Assembly: GCF_000278255.1 (NCBI RefSeq)
Contig: NZ_JH725084.1
Coordinates: 178,467 to 242,466, forward strand
Reading direction: 5' to 3'
DNA length: 64,000 nt
Origin: Bartonella melophagi K-2C
Lineage (GTDB): Bacteria > Pseudomonadota > Alphaproteobacteria > Rhizobiales > Rhizobiaceae
In this document: one piece after another, positions 8,774 to 19,198 of the stretch
Numbering within the stretch: position 1 is the first letter of the stretch
How the letters are laid out: the number at the start of each line of letters is the position of its first letter
Program-made: the position numbers and the translations under genes
Notes under the pieces: generated by a model
The model's database searches: none
What the model was told of the DNA's origin: nothing
The model's input: the letters and a program-made list of their open reading frames with translations, nothing else

Positions 8774-10174
8774 ATGAGTCTCACCATTGCTATAGTTGGC
8801 CGGCCCAATGTTGGAAAATCAACATTATTTAATCGTTTGGTTGGGCAAAAATTGGCTTTGGTTGATAATAAGCCAGGTGTAACACGTGATCGGCGTGCTC
8901 ATGAGGCAAGGCTTCAAGATTTATGTTTTAATGTGATTGATACAGCCGGTTTAGAAGATGCAAGTGATCAAACACTTGAAGGTCGTATGTTTTTTCAGAC
9001 AAAGGCTGCTATTAAAGAAGCGGATCTTATCTTATTTGTACTTGATGCAAAGAGCGGGGTGACAGTAAGTGAGTGCAGTTTTGCTTCATTGGTTCGCAAG
9101 TCGGGAAAACCGATTGTGCTTATTGTCAATAAATCTGAGTCAAAAATGGCAATAGAAGGAGGATATGAAGCATGGTCTTTAGGTTTAGGTGAGCCTTGCG
9201 CAATATCTGCTGAACATGGTCTGGGTTTTTCGGATCTTCGTGATGCAATTGTGAATGCTGTTGGTAAAGATAAAGTTTTTGAGCAAATAAAAGAAGAAGA
9301 ATGTGCTCTTACGCGATCTGTGTCTTTGGATAATGATTTGGAAGAAAGAGGTTTTATTTACGATGAAAGAAAACCTATTCGGATAGCAATTGTTGGTCGT
9401 CCCAATACTGGAAAATCAACACTGATCAATAGTATGTTGGGGCAGGATCGTTTGCTGACAGGACCTGAAGCTGGTATTACGCGTGATTCTATTTCTGTAG
9501 ATTGGGAATGGCGAGATCGTTGTTTTAAACTCTTTGATACTGCGGGGTTGCGCCGAAAATTAAAAGTTCAAGAAAAGTTAGAAAAACTTTCTGTTGCAGA
9601 CACTTTACGCGCAATCCGTTTCTCGGAAGTAGTGGTGATTGTTTTTGATACAACCATGCCTTTTGAAAAGCAAGATTTACAAATTGCTGATCTTGTGATT
9701 CGTGAGGGGCGAGTTCCAATTATAGCTTTCAATAAGTGGGATCTTATTGAAAATTGCCAAGAAGTGTTGGCTGATTTACATGAAAAATGTGCTCGTCTTC
9801 TTCCTCAGGTTCGTGGTTTGAGAGCTGTCCCTTTATCAGGTCAGTATGGTAAAGGGATTGATAAACTTATGGAAAATATCATGATGATTCATCGTGTGTG
9901 GAATTGTCGTATTCCTACAGGGAAACTTAATCGCTGGCTTGAAACTATAGTTGCGCACCATCCACCACCAGCGGTTTCTGGGCGCCGACTTAAGATTAAG
10001 TATATAACACAAATTAAAACACGTCCTCCGGTGTTTATTATTTCTTGTTCACGGTCAGATGCAATGCCTCAATCATATTTGCGTTATTTGTCTAATGGGT
10101 TGCGTGATACATTCGATATGCCAGGGGTGCCCATCCGTTTGTTACTGCGAACATCTGATAATCCTTTTGCATGA
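8774..10174 (+). CDS. der: Ribosome-assembly GTPase Der (EngA)
   Basis: Essential double GTPase needed for 50S subunit maturation. Two tandem G domains are plain: the first P-loop GRPNVGKST at about residues 8-16 with DTAGLED and NKSE, the second GRPNTGKST at about 208-216 with DTAGLRRK and NKWDL. A C-terminal KH-like domain (residues ~355-466, ending in [12 protein letters not shown]) completes the 466-residue protein, the usual length. It is probably cotranscribed with the preceding TPR gene (4-base gap, AAGGGG ribosome site inside its tail). In the first domain the usual NKxD motif is NKSE, which is common in alphaproteobacterial Der. Confidence 0.97.
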   Translation: MSLTIAIVGRPNVGKSTLFNRLVGQKLALVDNKPGVTRDRRAHEARLQDLCFNVIDTAGLEDASDQTLEGRMFFQTKAAIKEADLILFVLDAKSGVTVSECSFASLVRKSGKPIVLIVNKSESKMAIEGGYEAWSLGLGEPCAISAEHGLGFSDLRDAIVNAVGKDKVFEQIKEEECALTRSVSLDNDLEERGFIYDERKPIRIAIVGRPNTGKSTLINSMLGQDRLLTGPEAGITRDSISVDWEWRDRCFKLFDTAGLRRKLKVQEKLEKLSVADTLRAIRFSEVVVIVFDTTMPFEKQDLQIADLVIREGRVPIIAFNKWDLIENCQEVLADLHEKCARLLPQVRGLRAVPLSGQYGKGIDKLMENIMMIHRVWNCRIPTGKLNRWLETIVAHHPPPAVSGRRLKIKYITQIKTRPPVFIISCSRSDAMPQSYLRYLSNGLRDTFDMPGVPIRLLLRTSDNPFA

Positions 10175-10633
10175 TGAAAGATGAAAAAAGTAACAATTTC
10201 CTTTATGTTCTGAATCATTTTTAGACTTTTTAAAGGTTTTAAAATGGGGCATTTATACTAGCTTTTAAAGAAGCTTCGCTTTGATTTGTTAAGTTTTTGA
10301 AACAAAAATGAATGTGTAAAATAAACAAGCAATAATATTGCGTTCATTATAATCAAAAATATGAAATTATTGTCGTTAAATACTTAAAAATCAAAAATTT
10401 TATAGCTAGTGCAACGGTTTTTTCAGCTTTTCTAAGATGAAGTTTAATAGTTATAACGACGATATATTCTTTTAAAGATTAGTATTTTCAAGGTTATTAA
10501 TGTTTGAGCTTTTTGTATTTTGATCAATCAGGGTTGTATTTGATGTATTAATTCTTGGTTATGCGCTTCTTAGAAATGCTATTTTTTTTATCTTTGAGCA
10601 GTGTAATGAGGGGAGTTAAGACAGGAGAGATTA

Positions 10634-10693
10634 ATGTATTTTTTCTACATTAGAAACAAGCATTTTGTGGGTAAGCGATGCTATGACTTGTAA
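10634..10693 (+). CDS. SD-preceded micro-ORF (19 aa), doubtful
   Basis: ATG at 10634 follows AGGAG (10623-10627) at 6 bases. The product MYFFYIRNKHFVGKRCYDL is aromatic and basic, with no known family. It could be the start of a lost gene or chance. Confidence 0.2.
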   Translation: MYFFYIRNKHFVGKRCYDL

Positions 10694-11048
10694 CAACTTT
10701 TGGAATAAAAAACAAATGTCACATTGAAGCTCTTTATTTGAAGTGCACATAAAAATACTAAAGAGCAAAAAGCTAATTGTATGGGGGTGTTTAGAATTCT
10801 ACTATCGTCATTTATGTATGGCATTATAGTGTTATAAATTGAGTTAGTTTGTATTGACGTATGGTGGCTAAAATATATACGAATCAAAAGATTCCAATGG
10901 GCAATTGTTTAATAGATTTCTAAAACTGCGCAGTAAAATATAGCTTTTTAAAATGAGAGCAGAGATGCAATTTATTGGTTCTATAAGATAGCTACCTTAT
11001 TGTTTTATTTATTGATAAAAATCCTTGTGATAGATGCTTTTGGATAGC

Positions 11049-11077
11049 TTGACGAATGAATTTAGTAACAATATGTT
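11049..11077 (+). promoter_or_regulatory. Predicted sigma70 promoter of atpI operon
   Basis: TTGACG at 11049-11054 and TATGTT at 11072-11077 are exactly 17 bases apart, about 50 bases upstream of the atpI start. It is the best promoter-like pair in this long spacer and is correctly placed for the FO operon. Confidence 0.5.
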
Positions 11078-11128
11078 GCAGACAGCTTTAGATGTATTTT
11101 GATTTTTCTTTTAATTAAGGAGCTAATT

Positions 11129-11551
11129 ATGGCAAAGGGGGACAAACCCGTTGTGCCACAAAAGGAGGTTGAAGAGAAAAAGCAAAGAGATTCTTTTCAT
11201 TTAGAGGATTTAGAATGGCGGAGTCAAAATTTGGGATTGGCTTTAATGCGTAAGAAAGCATTAAAGCAACAGGATCTTAGAAATGAAAACAGAGAATCAC
11301 AAAGCAAGATAGGGCATGCCGTTAAGTTGTCGAGTGAATTTCTGGCGAGTGTTATTGTAGGTATTGTTTTAGGGTTGGGATTTGATAAACTAACAGGTTT
11401 GTTGCCATGGGGATTGATATTTTTTCTTTTTCTTGGATTTACTTCTGGTATAATAAATATTCTTCGGTCTTTAGGGCACATTTCTCCTAGTCAATTAGGA
11501 AAAAATAGCGTATCGCATCAAAATAAAAGGGTCGATAAATTTAATAAATGA
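11129..11551 (+). CDS. atpI: ATP synthase assembly protein I (AtpI)
   Basis: Small membrane protein encoded first in the FO operon; the family helps assemble the c-ring. The ATG at 11129 is chosen over an upstream TTG at 11099 because AAGGAG (11117-11122) sits 6 bases before it, giving 140 residues. The first 70 residues are highly charged ([11 protein letters not shown]..). Two transmembrane helices follow (about residues 75-95 and 100-120; [16 protein letters not shown] and [16 protein letters not shown]), which is the AtpI/F1F0-ATPase-associated signature. Its stop overlaps the ribosome site of atpB, indicating coupled translation. Confidence 0.9.
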   Translation: MAKGDKPVVPQKEVEEKKQRDSFHLEDLEWRSQNLGLALMRKKALKQQDLRNENRESQSKIGHAVKLSSEFLASVIVGIVLGLGFDKLTGLLPWGLIFFLFLGFTSGIINILRSLGHISPSQLGKNSVSHQNKRVDKFNK

Positions 11552-11558
11552 GGTTAAA

Positions 11559-12317
11559 GTGACAGCGCACGCTCCAGATCCTATTCATCAGTTTGAGGTT
11601 TCACGGTTGATTAATATTTCTATAGGGAATATGGATTTATCGTTTACAAATGTATCATTTTTTATAGTCGTTACGGTTGTTTTATCTTCAGTATTTCTTT
11701 TTCTCTCATCATCAAGTCGTAGATTGGTTCCAACGCGTATGCAGTCTATTTCTGAAATGGCATATGAATTTGTAGCGTCGACTTTGCGTGAATCAGTTGG
11801 CGTACAGGGAATGCGTTTTTTCCCTTTAGTATTTTCATTATTTATTTTTATTTTGGTTGCTAATTTTATTGGTCTTTTTCCTTATTTTTATACTATTACC
11901 TCTCAAATTATGATTACTTTTTCATTGGCGATGTTGGTTATCTTGACGGTGATTGGTTATGGTTTTTATAAACATGGGGTTTGTTTTTTAAAACTTTTTG
12001 TGCCTAGTGGTGTGCCTGTTATGATTTTGCCTTTAGTCACAATGATTGAGCTTATTTCTTTTTTGTCTCGCCCTATTAGTCTTTCACTTCGCCTTTTTGC
12101 TAATATGCTTGCTGGTCACATCACGCTTAAAGTATTTTCTGGTTTTATTGTTTTAATGGTTGGAGTAGGGGGTATAGGTATTGGTGGTTCTATTTTACCT
12201 CTCATTATGACTGTGGCAATTACTGCTCTTGAATTTTTGGTAGCATTTCTACAAGCTTATGTCTTTACGGTTTTGACTTGTATGTATCTTAGTGATGCTG
12301 TTCACCCGGGACACTAA
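11559..12317 (+). CDS. atpB: ATP synthase FO subunit a
   Basis: Stator subunit forming the proton half-channels against the c-ring in the inner membrane. At 252 residues it has five to six transmembrane helices. The essential arginine lies in [12 protein letters not shown], the strongest subunit-a signature, and the C-terminal helix [19 protein letters not shown] carries the expected polar residues. Translation starts at a GTG (11559) 5 bases after GAGG, which overlaps the atpI stop. It is followed by atpE after 52 bases. Confidence 0.96.
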   Translation: MTAHAPDPIHQFEVSRLINISIGNMDLSFTNVSFFIVVTVVLSSVFLFLSSSSRRLVPTRMQSISEMAYEFVASTLRESVGVQGMRFFPLVFSLFIFILVANFIGLFPYFYTITSQIMITFSLAMLVILTVIGYGFYKHGVCFLKLFVPSGVPVMILPLVTMIELISFLSRPISLSLRLFANMLAGHITLKVFSGFIVLMVGVGGIGIGGSILPLIMTVAITALEFLVAFLQAYVFTVLTCMYLSDAVHPGH

Positions 12318-12369
12318 TAAATAATGAATTTTCGTCAAACAATGCAATTTCACTTCAAAGGAGAATAAT

Positions 12370-12600
12370 ATGGAATTAGCACTTGCAGCAAAATATATTG
12401 GCGCTGGTCTTGCCTGCTTTGGTATGGCTGGCACAGCATTGGGGCTGGGAAATATTTTTGGTAGCTATCTTTCTGGTGCCTTACGTAATCCATCAGCAGC
12501 AGATAGTCAGTTTGGTCGTTTAGTTTTTGGTTTTGCTGTGACGGAAGCTTTGGGTATTTTTTCGTTGCTTATTGCTCTTTTGCTTCTTTTTGCAGTTTAA
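12370..12600 (+). CDS. atpE: ATP synthase FO subunit c
   Basis: The rotor-ring proteolipid, 76 residues: two transmembrane hairpin helices joined by the polar loop GALRNPSAADS, the family signature. The proton-carrying carboxylate is the Glu in the second helix (FAVTEALGIFSLL). The glycine-rich first helix GAGLACFGMAGTALGLGNIFGS packs the ring. The AAAGGAG ribosome site (ending 12363) is strong, fitting the high copy number of this subunit. A hairpin just downstream may lower expression of the following genes relative to c. Confidence 0.97.
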   Translation: MELALAAKYIGAGLACFGMAGTALGLGNIFGSYLSGALRNPSAADSQFGRLVFGFAVTEALGIFSLLIALLLLFAV

Positions 12601-12607
12601 CCGATTT

Positions 12608-12648
12608 AAAAAGGTATGTCTGTTTTTGTGCAAAGAGCAGACCTTTTT
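12608..12648 (+). terminator. Hairpin between atpE and the b' gene (possible attenuator)
   Basis: The arms AAAAAGG..GTCTG and CAGAC.CTTTTT form an imperfect stem with a small bulge, ending in five T's just before more A/T. It resembles a leaky intrinsic terminator or an mRNA-stabilising 3' structure after atpE, which would favour subunit c over b'/b. Confidence 0.45.
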
Positions 12649-12724
12649 AATAAAAGGGAAATGATTCAGTTATCATAGGTTCTAAATAAAGGGCCTGAGG
12701 TAGTTGTTTGAAGGATAAAATAGG

Positions 12725-13306
12725 ATGTTTATTTCCAGTGCTTATGCACAAGCTGCTGAAACGCCCATAGAACATATTGAAAATGCGGTAGAGCACGCAA
12801 ACCGCGTGTTTCCGCCTTTTGATTTTGTGCATTTTGGTTCTCATCTTTTTTGGTTGGCAATTTCTTTTGGTTTTTTTTATCTCTTCATTGCTCGGGTGAT
12901 TGTACCTCGTATTGGAAATGTCATTGAAACGCGTCGTGATCGGATTGCATCTGATTTAGATCAGGCTATGCGTATGAAACAAGAAGCGGATACTGTGATT
13001 GAAGTTTATGAGAAAAAACTAGCAGAAGCTCGTTTACAGGCGCGTATTGTAGTGCAAGAGGCAAGAGATAAAATTAAAGAAAAGGCTGATTTTGAACGAA
13101 AAGAAGTTGAAAAAAAATTAGAGAAAAAGCTAGCAACTGCTGGAGATCAAATAGCAGAAATTCGAGATAAAGCTATGCAAAATGTTAGTTTAATTGCAGA
13201 GGAAGTAACTCGTGAAATTGTTAAGAAATTACTTGATATTGATGTGAGTAAAGAAGTTGTCAATTTAACTGTTAGAGCTACGAGCTGTAAGGAATCACAA
13301 GGATGA
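12725..13306 (+). CDS. ATP synthase FO subunit b' (second b-type stator)
   Basis: Peripheral-stalk subunit linking FO to F1. It has 193 residues: one transmembrane segment (about 42-62, [20 protein letters not shown]) followed by [14 protein letters not shown], the classic b/b' junction, then a long charged coiled coil to about residue 165. A short N-terminal extension ([14 protein letters not shown]) looks signal-like and is typical of alphaproteobacterial b'. Its stop overlaps the start of the b gene (ATGA), so the two are translationally coupled and probably form a b/b' heterodimer. Often annotated atpG or atpF2; I leave the symbol blank because usage varies. Confidence 0.93.
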   Translation: MFISSAYAQAAETPIEHIENAVEHANRVFPPFDFVHFGSHLFWLAISFGFFYLFIARVIVPRIGNVIETRRDRIASDLDQAMRMKQEADTVIEVYEKKLAEARLQARIVVQEARDKIKEKADFERKEVEKKLEKKLATAGDQIAEIRDKAMQNVSLIAEEVTREIVKKLLDIDVSKEVVNLTVRATSCKESQG

Positions 13307-13797
13307 CTGATACATTTTGGGCTTTTATTGGATTGGTTCTTTTCTTAGCTCTTTTAGTTTATTTTAAAGTTCCGACTATGGTAGCGCGTAGTCTTGATAT
13401 GCGAACAAAGCGTATCACGGACGAGCTTGATGAAGCTCTTCGCCTTCGTGAAGAGGCGCAGGAGATATTGGCTGAATGTCAGCGCAAATGTGTAGAAGCA
13501 GAAAAAAATGCTCAAGAAATTATTGCTGCTGCTAAGAATGAAGTTTCAGTTATTATTGCTGAAGCTCGTACAAAAGCAGAAGAATATGTTAAAAATCGCA
13601 AAAAAATGGTAGAGCAAAAAATTGCTCAAGCAGAAGCAGATGCAATTCGAGTTGTTTCTCTATCTGCTATTGATTTAGCAATTTCTTCCTCACGTACGCT
13701 TATTAATAAGGAATTAGATTTTAAGGAATCTAACGACCTTATTGAAAAGTCTCTCATTAAAGAGTCTCTTTCCAAAATGAAAGAGTACCTTAATTAA
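13303..13797 (+). CDS. atpF: ATP synthase FO subunit b
   Basis: Second peripheral-stalk subunit, 164 residues. The N-terminal transmembrane helix is at about residues 4-22 ([20 protein letters not shown]), then [20 protein letters not shown] starts an Ala/Glu/Lys-rich coiled coil that runs nearly to the end. It overlaps the b' gene by 4 bases (ATGA). It is the last gene of the FO cluster; the F1 genes are not in this window, consistent with the split atp loci of alphaproteobacteria. Confidence 0.94.
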   Translation: MTDTFWAFIGLVLFLALLVYFKVPTMVARSLDMRTKRITDELDEALRLREEAQEILAECQRKCVEAEKNAQEIIAAAKNEVSVIIAEARTKAEEYVKNRKKMVEQKIAQAEADAIRVVSLSAIDLAISSSRTLINKELDFKESNDLIEKSLIKESLSKMKEYLN

Positions 13798-14152
13798 TAT
13801 TGTTTAAAGAGTTTAAAGCGTTGGTCTTTTAGGAGCAAAGCTTTGGGGAAAGGGAGGGTGCGTAACCTTCCAAGAATTGGTGCTTTTATCAAACAAAATA
13901 TCTATTGAGTATGATTTTTATTTTTCGAGGTTGATCAAAAATTCCTGAACTTATCTCGATTTATGTTTTCTAAATTTTTTTACCAATTTATTAGCAAGTA
14001 TAGTTTATATTCGATTTTTATTGTTTTGAAATTATTTAAAGCACTATTAACAAGTAGTTTATTATTTTTTTGAGCTATTTTCGGTATAAAAAGCATTTCA
14101 AAAATAACAAAAATTATTTTTATCATTTTTAAAATTGAAAGAACGCTAGGTT
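13798..14152. other. Intergenic, converging gene ends
   Basis: The spacer lies between atpF and the leftward glyS. A hairpin GGAGGGT-GCGTA-ACCTTCC (13853-13871, one G-T pair) is a possible terminator or 3' structure of the FO operon, though no T-run follows at once. The remainder is AT-rich with no gene seen. Confidence 0.4.
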
Positions 14153-16375
14153 TTAGGTTGTAAGCTTCGAGAAATCCGTGACATTTTGTGTGATTAAGCG
14201 GATACGTTCAAGAAGAGCAAGACGATTAGCGCGAATAGCGGAATTTTTATCGTTTACTAATACTTTTTCAAAAAATGTATCAATAGGTTTTTTAAGTGGT
14301 ACAAGGGCATTGAGTGCAAGTGATAAATTAGTTGCATTAGTCTGATCATGAAGCTTTTTTTCTACCTCAATGATTGCTTGATATAATTGTTTTTCTTCTG
14401 TTTTGCTAAAAAGTTCAGGGTTAAATGTGTTTATTGTTATGATATCTTTAGATGGTTGATTTTCAAGAATATTTACGACACGTTTTACAGAAGCTAAAAA
14501 ATCATTTCCATCATTTGTGTTGATAAAAGCAATGAGTGATTCAATACAGCGTACAATTAATAAAAAGTCATCAGCATCTTTGGTTAAAACTGCTTCAATA
14601 GCATCATAACGAGCTCCTTCATCTTTAAGATAAATTTTCAAGCGTTCATGTAAAAATGACAAGAGATCTGATAAAATATCTTTTTTTGTCTCTGAAAGAG
14701 TATTTTGTTGTTGTTTAGCTTCTATTTTGGGGGAGGTATATTTTATTTTTTGTTGTAAAAAAAGATCCACCGCCTGATCAAAGAGGGGCATAAGGTTAAT
14801 TTTCCAATCACGTGAAAGCACAAGTTTTATAATTCCTAGTGCTGCTCGCCTTAATGCATAAGGATCTTTTGAACTGGTTGGTTTTTCATTAATAAGCCAA
14901 AAACCAACGAGTATGTCAATTTTGTCAGCTAGTGCAACCGCTATAGCGATAGGTTCACACGGGATGCGATCTGTTGGTCCTAAAGGTTTGTAGTGATCTT
15001 CGATTGCTTCAGCCACGTGGGGATCTTCTCCTTGGAGAAGTGCATATTTTCGCCCCATCAGCCCTTGTAGCTCAGGAAATTCGGCAACAATTCCTGTTTG
15101 CAGATCAGCTTTTGCAAGTATTGCTGCACGTTTTGCCAATAGAGGATCTGCTTGCACTAAGGGTGCAATTTTTTGTGCTAAAGCAGCGATCCTTTCTACC
15201 CTTGCACCTTGTGTCCCTAACTTGGCATGGAAGGTCACATTCAAATAATTTAGCTGTGCTATCCGCTGATCAAGAGGTTTATTTAAATCAAGATCAAATT
15301 TTGCAGAAGAATCTTTCAAATGCGCAATATCCGGTAAATCATGTTGATCTGTTTGCCAAAAATAAAGTGCATCAGAAAGACGAGCGCGTACAACTTTACT
15401 ATTACCCTTGGTAATTTCTTTACCACCATCATTTGCAAGAATATTGGAAACGAGGATAAAATGATTAGATAATTTAATCGTCTCACCCTGTTTGCGAGTG
15501 ACGAAGCATTTTTGATTGGCTCGAATGGTTAAGCGGATAATTTCTGGAGGAATATCAAGAAAAGTCTTATCGAAATCGCCCATAAGGACGACAGGCCATT
15601 CAACAAGTCCTGCGACTTCTTCCAAAAGTGCACTATCTTGAACAAGCTCTAAACCGTTGGCAAAACAAAGATTTTGAGCATCTGCTAAAATAATATTTTT
15701 TCGCCTTTCTGTATCCAGAATAACTTTATGAGCTTCAAGCAGAGTGACATAGTCATCAAAACGGTGTATTTGGATAGGTTTTCCATCATTTAAGAAACGA
15801 TGACCATAGGTTAAATTATTACTTTTAAGAGAGCCAACTGTAAATGGAACGATATGTGTTTCGCCAATTTCTGGTCCGAAAACACAAAGAATATTTTGTA
15901 AAGATCGGACCCATTTTAAGGCTCCAGTTTGAGCTGAATCTTGGCCCCAACGCATGGATTTTGGCCATGGAAAGTTACGGATAATATCAGGCAAAATATC
16001 AGCAATAATTTCTTCTGCAGCCTGACCTTTTTTGGTGATTTTAGCGACATAAAAATCACCTTTTTTACTATCATGTACAATATGTGCTTCAGAAATATTA
16101 TTAAGGCCTGTAGCACGCAAAAAACCATCAATCATATACTGTGGTGATTTTGTGCTAGGACCTCTGCGTTCCTCATGGATATCTTGTGAGCTTGTAGAAA
16201 GACCACGTATATCTAACGTTAACCGACGGGGTGTCCAATATTCACGGGCAGCTTTATAAGTTAATCCTGCATAAACAAGTTGGTCAGTAACACACTTTTT
16301 GAGATCAGAAGCAGCTTTACGTTGCATCCGAGCAGGGATTTCTTCACTAAAGAGCTCGAGAAGAAGATTAGACAT
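14153..16375 (-). CDS. glyS: Glycyl-tRNA synthetase beta subunit
   Basis: With GlyQ it forms the alpha2beta2 bacterial glycyl-tRNA synthetase that charges tRNA-Gly. The protein has 740 residues, slightly longer than enterobacterial GlyS but normal for this order. It opens with LLLELFSEEIPARMQ, the GlyS signature, and carries an HD-like domain (DLQTGIVAEFPELQGLMG) near residue 430 and a C-terminal anticodon-binding/DALR-like region. The start ATG overlaps the glyQ stop by one base (TAATG), so translation of the pair is coupled. Confidence 0.96.
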   Translation of the reverse strand: MSNLLLELFSEEIPARMQRKAASDLKKCVTDQLVYAGLTYKAAREYWTPRRLTLDIRGLSTSSQDIHEERRGPSTKSPQYMIDGFLRATGLNNISEAHIVHDSKKGDFYVAKITKKGQAAEEIIADILPDIIRNFPWPKSMRWGQDSAQTGALKWVRSLQNILCVFGPEIGETHIVPFTVGSLKSNNLTYGHRFLNDGKPIQIHRFDDYVTLLEAHKVILDTERRKNIILADAQNLCFANGLELVQDSALLEEVAGLVEWPVVLMGDFDKTFLDIPPEIIRLTIRANQKCFVTRKQGETIKLSNHFILVSNILANDGGKEITKGNSKVVRARLSDALYFWQTDQHDLPDIAHLKDSSAKFDLDLNKPLDQRIAQLNYLNVTFHAKLGTQGARVERIAALAQKIAPLVQADPLLAKRAAILAKADLQTGIVAEFPELQGLMGRKYALLQGEDPHVAEAIEDHYKPLGPTDRIPCEPIAIAVALADKIDILVGFWLINEKPTSSKDPYALRRAALGIIKLVLSRDWKINLMPLFDQAVDLFLQQKIKYTSPKIEAKQQQNTLSETKKDILSDLLSFLHERLKIYLKDEGARYDAIEAVLTKDADDFLLIVRCIESLIAFINTNDGNDFLASVKRVVNILENQPSKDIITINTFNPELFSKTEEKQLYQAIIEVEKKLHDQTNATNLSLALNALVPLKKPIDTFFEKVLVNDKNSAIRANRLALLERIRLITQNVTDFSKLTT

Positions 16376-17319
16376 TAGATTTCACCTTTCGTATGAGCTT
16401 GACCAGCTTCAGTTGATAGAAAGGCTTCACCACAACGGCGTGCTAGATCACGAATACGAAGAATATAACTTTGTCTTTCGGTTACAGAAATAACACCACG
16501 TGCTTGAAGAAGATTAAAAATATGACTCGCTTTAATGCATTGATCATAAGCTGGTAAAACACATTGATGGTAGCTATTTTCTTTGTTTGGTTTTCCAACT
16601 TCAAGAAGTGCGATACACTCACGTTCTGCATCAGTGAAATGTTGATGTAGCAATTTGGTATCAGCAAACTCAAAATTATAATGTGAATATTCCTGTTCTG
16701 CTTGTAAAAAAATATCTCTATAACTTATTTTGTTTGCGCCATCTAAACCATTAAAATTAAGATCATAGACGTTGTCAACTCCCTGGATGTACATTGCTAA
16801 GCGTTCAAGCCCGTAAGTAATTTCTCCTGAAACTGGCATACACTCAATACCGCAAATTTGTTGAAAGTAAGTGAATTGAGAAATTTCCATTCCGTCGCAC
16901 CAGCATTCCCATCCAAGTCCCCAAGCTCCAAGTGTTGGACTCTCCCAATCATCTTCGACAAAACGAATATCATGCAGTTTTGTATCGAGGCCAATAGCTT
17001 GTAGAGAGTTAATGTAAAGCTCTTGTAAATCTGGAGGAGAAGGTTTGAGAAGCACTTGAAATTGATAATAGTGCTGTAAACGATTTGGATTTTTACCGTA
17101 CCTACCATCTGCTGGACGCCGGGAAGGCTGGACATAAGCCACTTTCCAAGGGCGTGGTCCTAATGAACGCAGTGTTGTAGCTGGATGAAAAGTTCCAGCA
17201 CCTACTTCCATATCATAGGGTTGCAGAATTGCACATCCATATTGAGCCCAATAATTTTGCAAAGTTAAAATAAGTCCTTGAAAAGAACGTGCGGGGTTGA
17301 GGTACTCAGGGAAGTTCAC
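16375..17319 (-). CDS. glyQ: Glycyl-tRNA synthetase alpha subunit
   Basis: Catalytic class II core of glycyl-tRNA synthetase, 314 residues. It begins [18 protein letters not shown] and contains [11 protein letters not shown], the [16 protein letters not shown] segment and [11 protein letters not shown], all diagnostic for GlyQ. First gene of the glyQS operon, read leftward. The TPR gene upstream runs in the same direction, ending 61 bases before glyQ starts, so it could share a transcript. Confidence 0.97.
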   Translation of the reverse strand: MNFPEYLNPARSFQGLILTLQNYWAQYGCAILQPYDMEVGAGTFHPATTLRSLGPRPWKVAYVQPSRRPADGRYGKNPNRLQHYYQFQVLLKPSPPDLQELYINSLQAIGLDTKLHDIRFVEDDWESPTLGAWGLGWECWCDGMEISQFTYFQQICGIECMPVSGEITYGLERLAMYIQGVDNVYDLNFNGLDGANKISYRDIFLQAEQEYSHYNFEFADTKLLHQHFTDAERECIALLEVGKPNKENSYHQCVLPAYDQCIKASHIFNLLQARGVISVTERQSYILRIRDLARRCGEAFLSTEAGQAHTKGEI

Positions 17320-17380
17320 GTTTGATACTCTTAATATGTGATTAGTAGATAAATCAAAGAAATTTAATCTTTATTACTGT

Positions 17381-19105
17381 TTATTGCTTTGCATGGTCAA
17401 GCATTGTTGTGTCTTGCAAACCAAATTTCAGTTTTTCTTTGATTTTTTCTAAATTTTCTGGCTGTCCATCAATGGCGTGATTCCATTGAAATACTGCTTC
17501 ACGTTTGCGCCCAATTTTCCAATAAACATCGCCCAAATGATCATTCAATATTGGGTCTTGAGGTTGCAATTTGACGGCAGTTTCCAATATTTTTACAGCC
17601 TGGTTATATTGCTTTAGTTTATAATGGGCCCATCCTAGAGAATCAAGAATGTAACCATTTTTTGGCTGTAATGCTGAGGCTTTTTGAAGCATGGATAATG
17701 ATTCTTCAAGTTTTTGATTACGATCAATAAGTGTATAACCTAGGTAATTAAGTACGTGTGGCTGATCAGGGAATAATTCCAGTGCTTTTCGTAAATCAGT
17801 TTCGGCTTTTGTCCAGTGTTTTAAACGTTCAAATGCGATGCCACGTTGATAAAAGAGTTGCCAATCATCTTTTTGAAAATCTACTGTTTGTACAATAGCA
17901 CGATCCATAATTTTAACAGCTTCAGCAAAGTTATTTTTTTGCATATAAATAGCAGATAGCGCTATATAAATAATGCGGTCATTGGGATTTTTTTTCTCTA
18001 ATGATGTTAATAACTTAATGGCTTCAGTGTGTTGATTATTATTGGCAAGCGTTAGTGCGAGCTGCAATTGTCCTTCTCTATAATAAGGAGAGTGGGGTGA
18101 TAAGGCGCGATAAAGTTTAATTGCTTGATAAGGATCATTCAATTTAGCAGAGACGTTTGCTAGTTGGAACAATGTAGCGTCATTTTGAGGATATAAGGCT
18201 AGAGATAATTGTTTGAAAATACGTGCAACATGTTCTGATTTTCTTCGATAGAGTGTTGTTCCAAAGTCATACAATATTTCACCCGCTCCTTGTTGAGGTG
18301 TTTTAACAGGATTTTCTAAATTAGCGCCTTTTTCAACTTTTTGTCGGATGTTTTTAAGTATCTCTCGGCCTGACAACATCTTTTCGCCGTTCTGAATAGT
18401 TTGAATAGCTTGGCTACGCATTTTTTGACGCAATTGGAATGAAGCATAGGCTATAATAATACGTTCATAGGTGTCAGGAGAGACCATAGCACCTTGTTGA
18501 TTGTTTAATGCTTGCATAAAATATTTTTTTGCCTCTTTAGGGCGTTTTGCCAGATCACTCATAAGAGCGATATGGTAGTGTATAAAAAGATTGTACCAAA
18601 TAGGCCCTAAAAGCTTTTTAAGATCGGCTATTGCTTGAGAGTGATTACCTGATCCAAATGTAGCCCAAGCGCTTATCACGTCAAACGCCGGGTTGTTGGT
18701 TGAAGGAGATGTTTTTAGTTGTGGAAGGGGTTTAACATCTTTATAATTTTTTTTGATGAGGTTATCTATTGACAATGTCAGGGAAATAAAAGGATGGCTA
18801 ATATTTTGTGCTTCCAATTTTTTTGCTTGTTCAACAGCCTCTTTAAATGCACCTACTGAAAGCATCGCTTCAAAGATTTCTTTTTGTGCGTCAATGTTAT
18901 TGGGGTTATAGGTGAGTGCTTGTTTAAAATAATTAATAGCAAGATTAGTTTCATTTTCATGATTTGCAACTCGCCCTGCTAGATAGGCACCTGTAAATGA
19001 TCTTGCATCAATAGCTAAATCGATTTTGCTATAGACGGGTGAGGACATCAGCACGATTCCCGCTATAGCGAGAGTGAAAAAATAGGGCCTTATCGCACAG
19101 TGCAT
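17381..19105 (-). CDS. Exported TPR-repeat protein
   Basis: A 574-residue protein with a signal peptide (residues 1-26: MHCAIRPYFFTLAIAGIVLM then SSPVYS, cleavage near VYS/KI) and tetratricopeptide repeats covering almost the whole mature part. Repeats such as NYFKQALTYNPNNIDAQKE, AETDLRKALELFPDQPHVL and AVKILETAVKLQPQDPIL follow the TPR consensus. Such proteins scaffold envelope complexes; the exact partner is unknown. The ATG at 19105 is preferred over one at 19114, since AAGAAGGA lies 8 bases before 19105 and overlaps the other. It sits between ispB-type and glyQ genes, as in other rhizobia. Confidence 0.75.
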   Translation of the reverse strand: MHCAIRPYFFTLAIAGIVLMSSPVYSKIDLAIDARSFTGAYLAGRVANHENETNLAINYFKQALTYNPNNIDAQKEIFEAMLSVGAFKEAVEQAKKLEAQNISHPFISLTLSIDNLIKKNYKDVKPLPQLKTSPSTNNPAFDVISAWATFGSGNHSQAIADLKKLLGPIWYNLFIHYHIALMSDLAKRPKEAKKYFMQALNNQQGAMVSPDTYERIIIAYASFQLRQKMRSQAIQTIQNGEKMLSGREILKNIRQKVEKGANLENPVKTPQQGAGEILYDFGTTLYRRKSEHVARIFKQLSLALYPQNDATLFQLANVSAKLNDPYQAIKLYRALSPHSPYYREGQLQLALTLANNNQHTEAIKLLTSLEKKNPNDRIIYIALSAIYMQKNNFAEAVKIMDRAIVQTVDFQKDDWQLFYQRGIAFERLKHWTKAETDLRKALELFPDQPHVLNYLGYTLIDRNQKLEESLSMLQKASALQPKNGYILDSLGWAHYKLKQYNQAVKILETAVKLQPQDPILNDHLGDVYWKIGRKREAVFQWNHAIDGQPENLEKIKEKLKFGLQDTTMLDHAKQ

Positions 19106-19198
19106 AGAGCTCATCCTTCTTAAAAATCATGAATTTATGATACAATTTATAAACGTATTAGGTTTCTTTGTAGAAAATATTATTATTCTTGCAAATAA

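Larger units (their letters stand above)
10175..11128. other. Long gene-poor spacer before the atp operon
   Basis: About 950 AT-rich bases with no credible long gene. A leftward 68-codon frame at 10681-10887 has no ribosome site or recognisable motif. A 19-codon frame with a good ribosome site lies at 10634-10693, and a good promoter-like pair for atpI is at 11049-11077; both are listed separately. Confidence 0.4.

Noticed and set aside
10681..10887. Leftward 68-codon frame before the atp operon
   Set aside because: No ribosome site and no recognisable sequence; no neighbouring gene on that strand.
14974..15414. Rightward 146-codon frame inside glyS
   Set aside because: Opposite-strand shadow of a well-supported glyS coding region, with no ribosome site or motif of its own.
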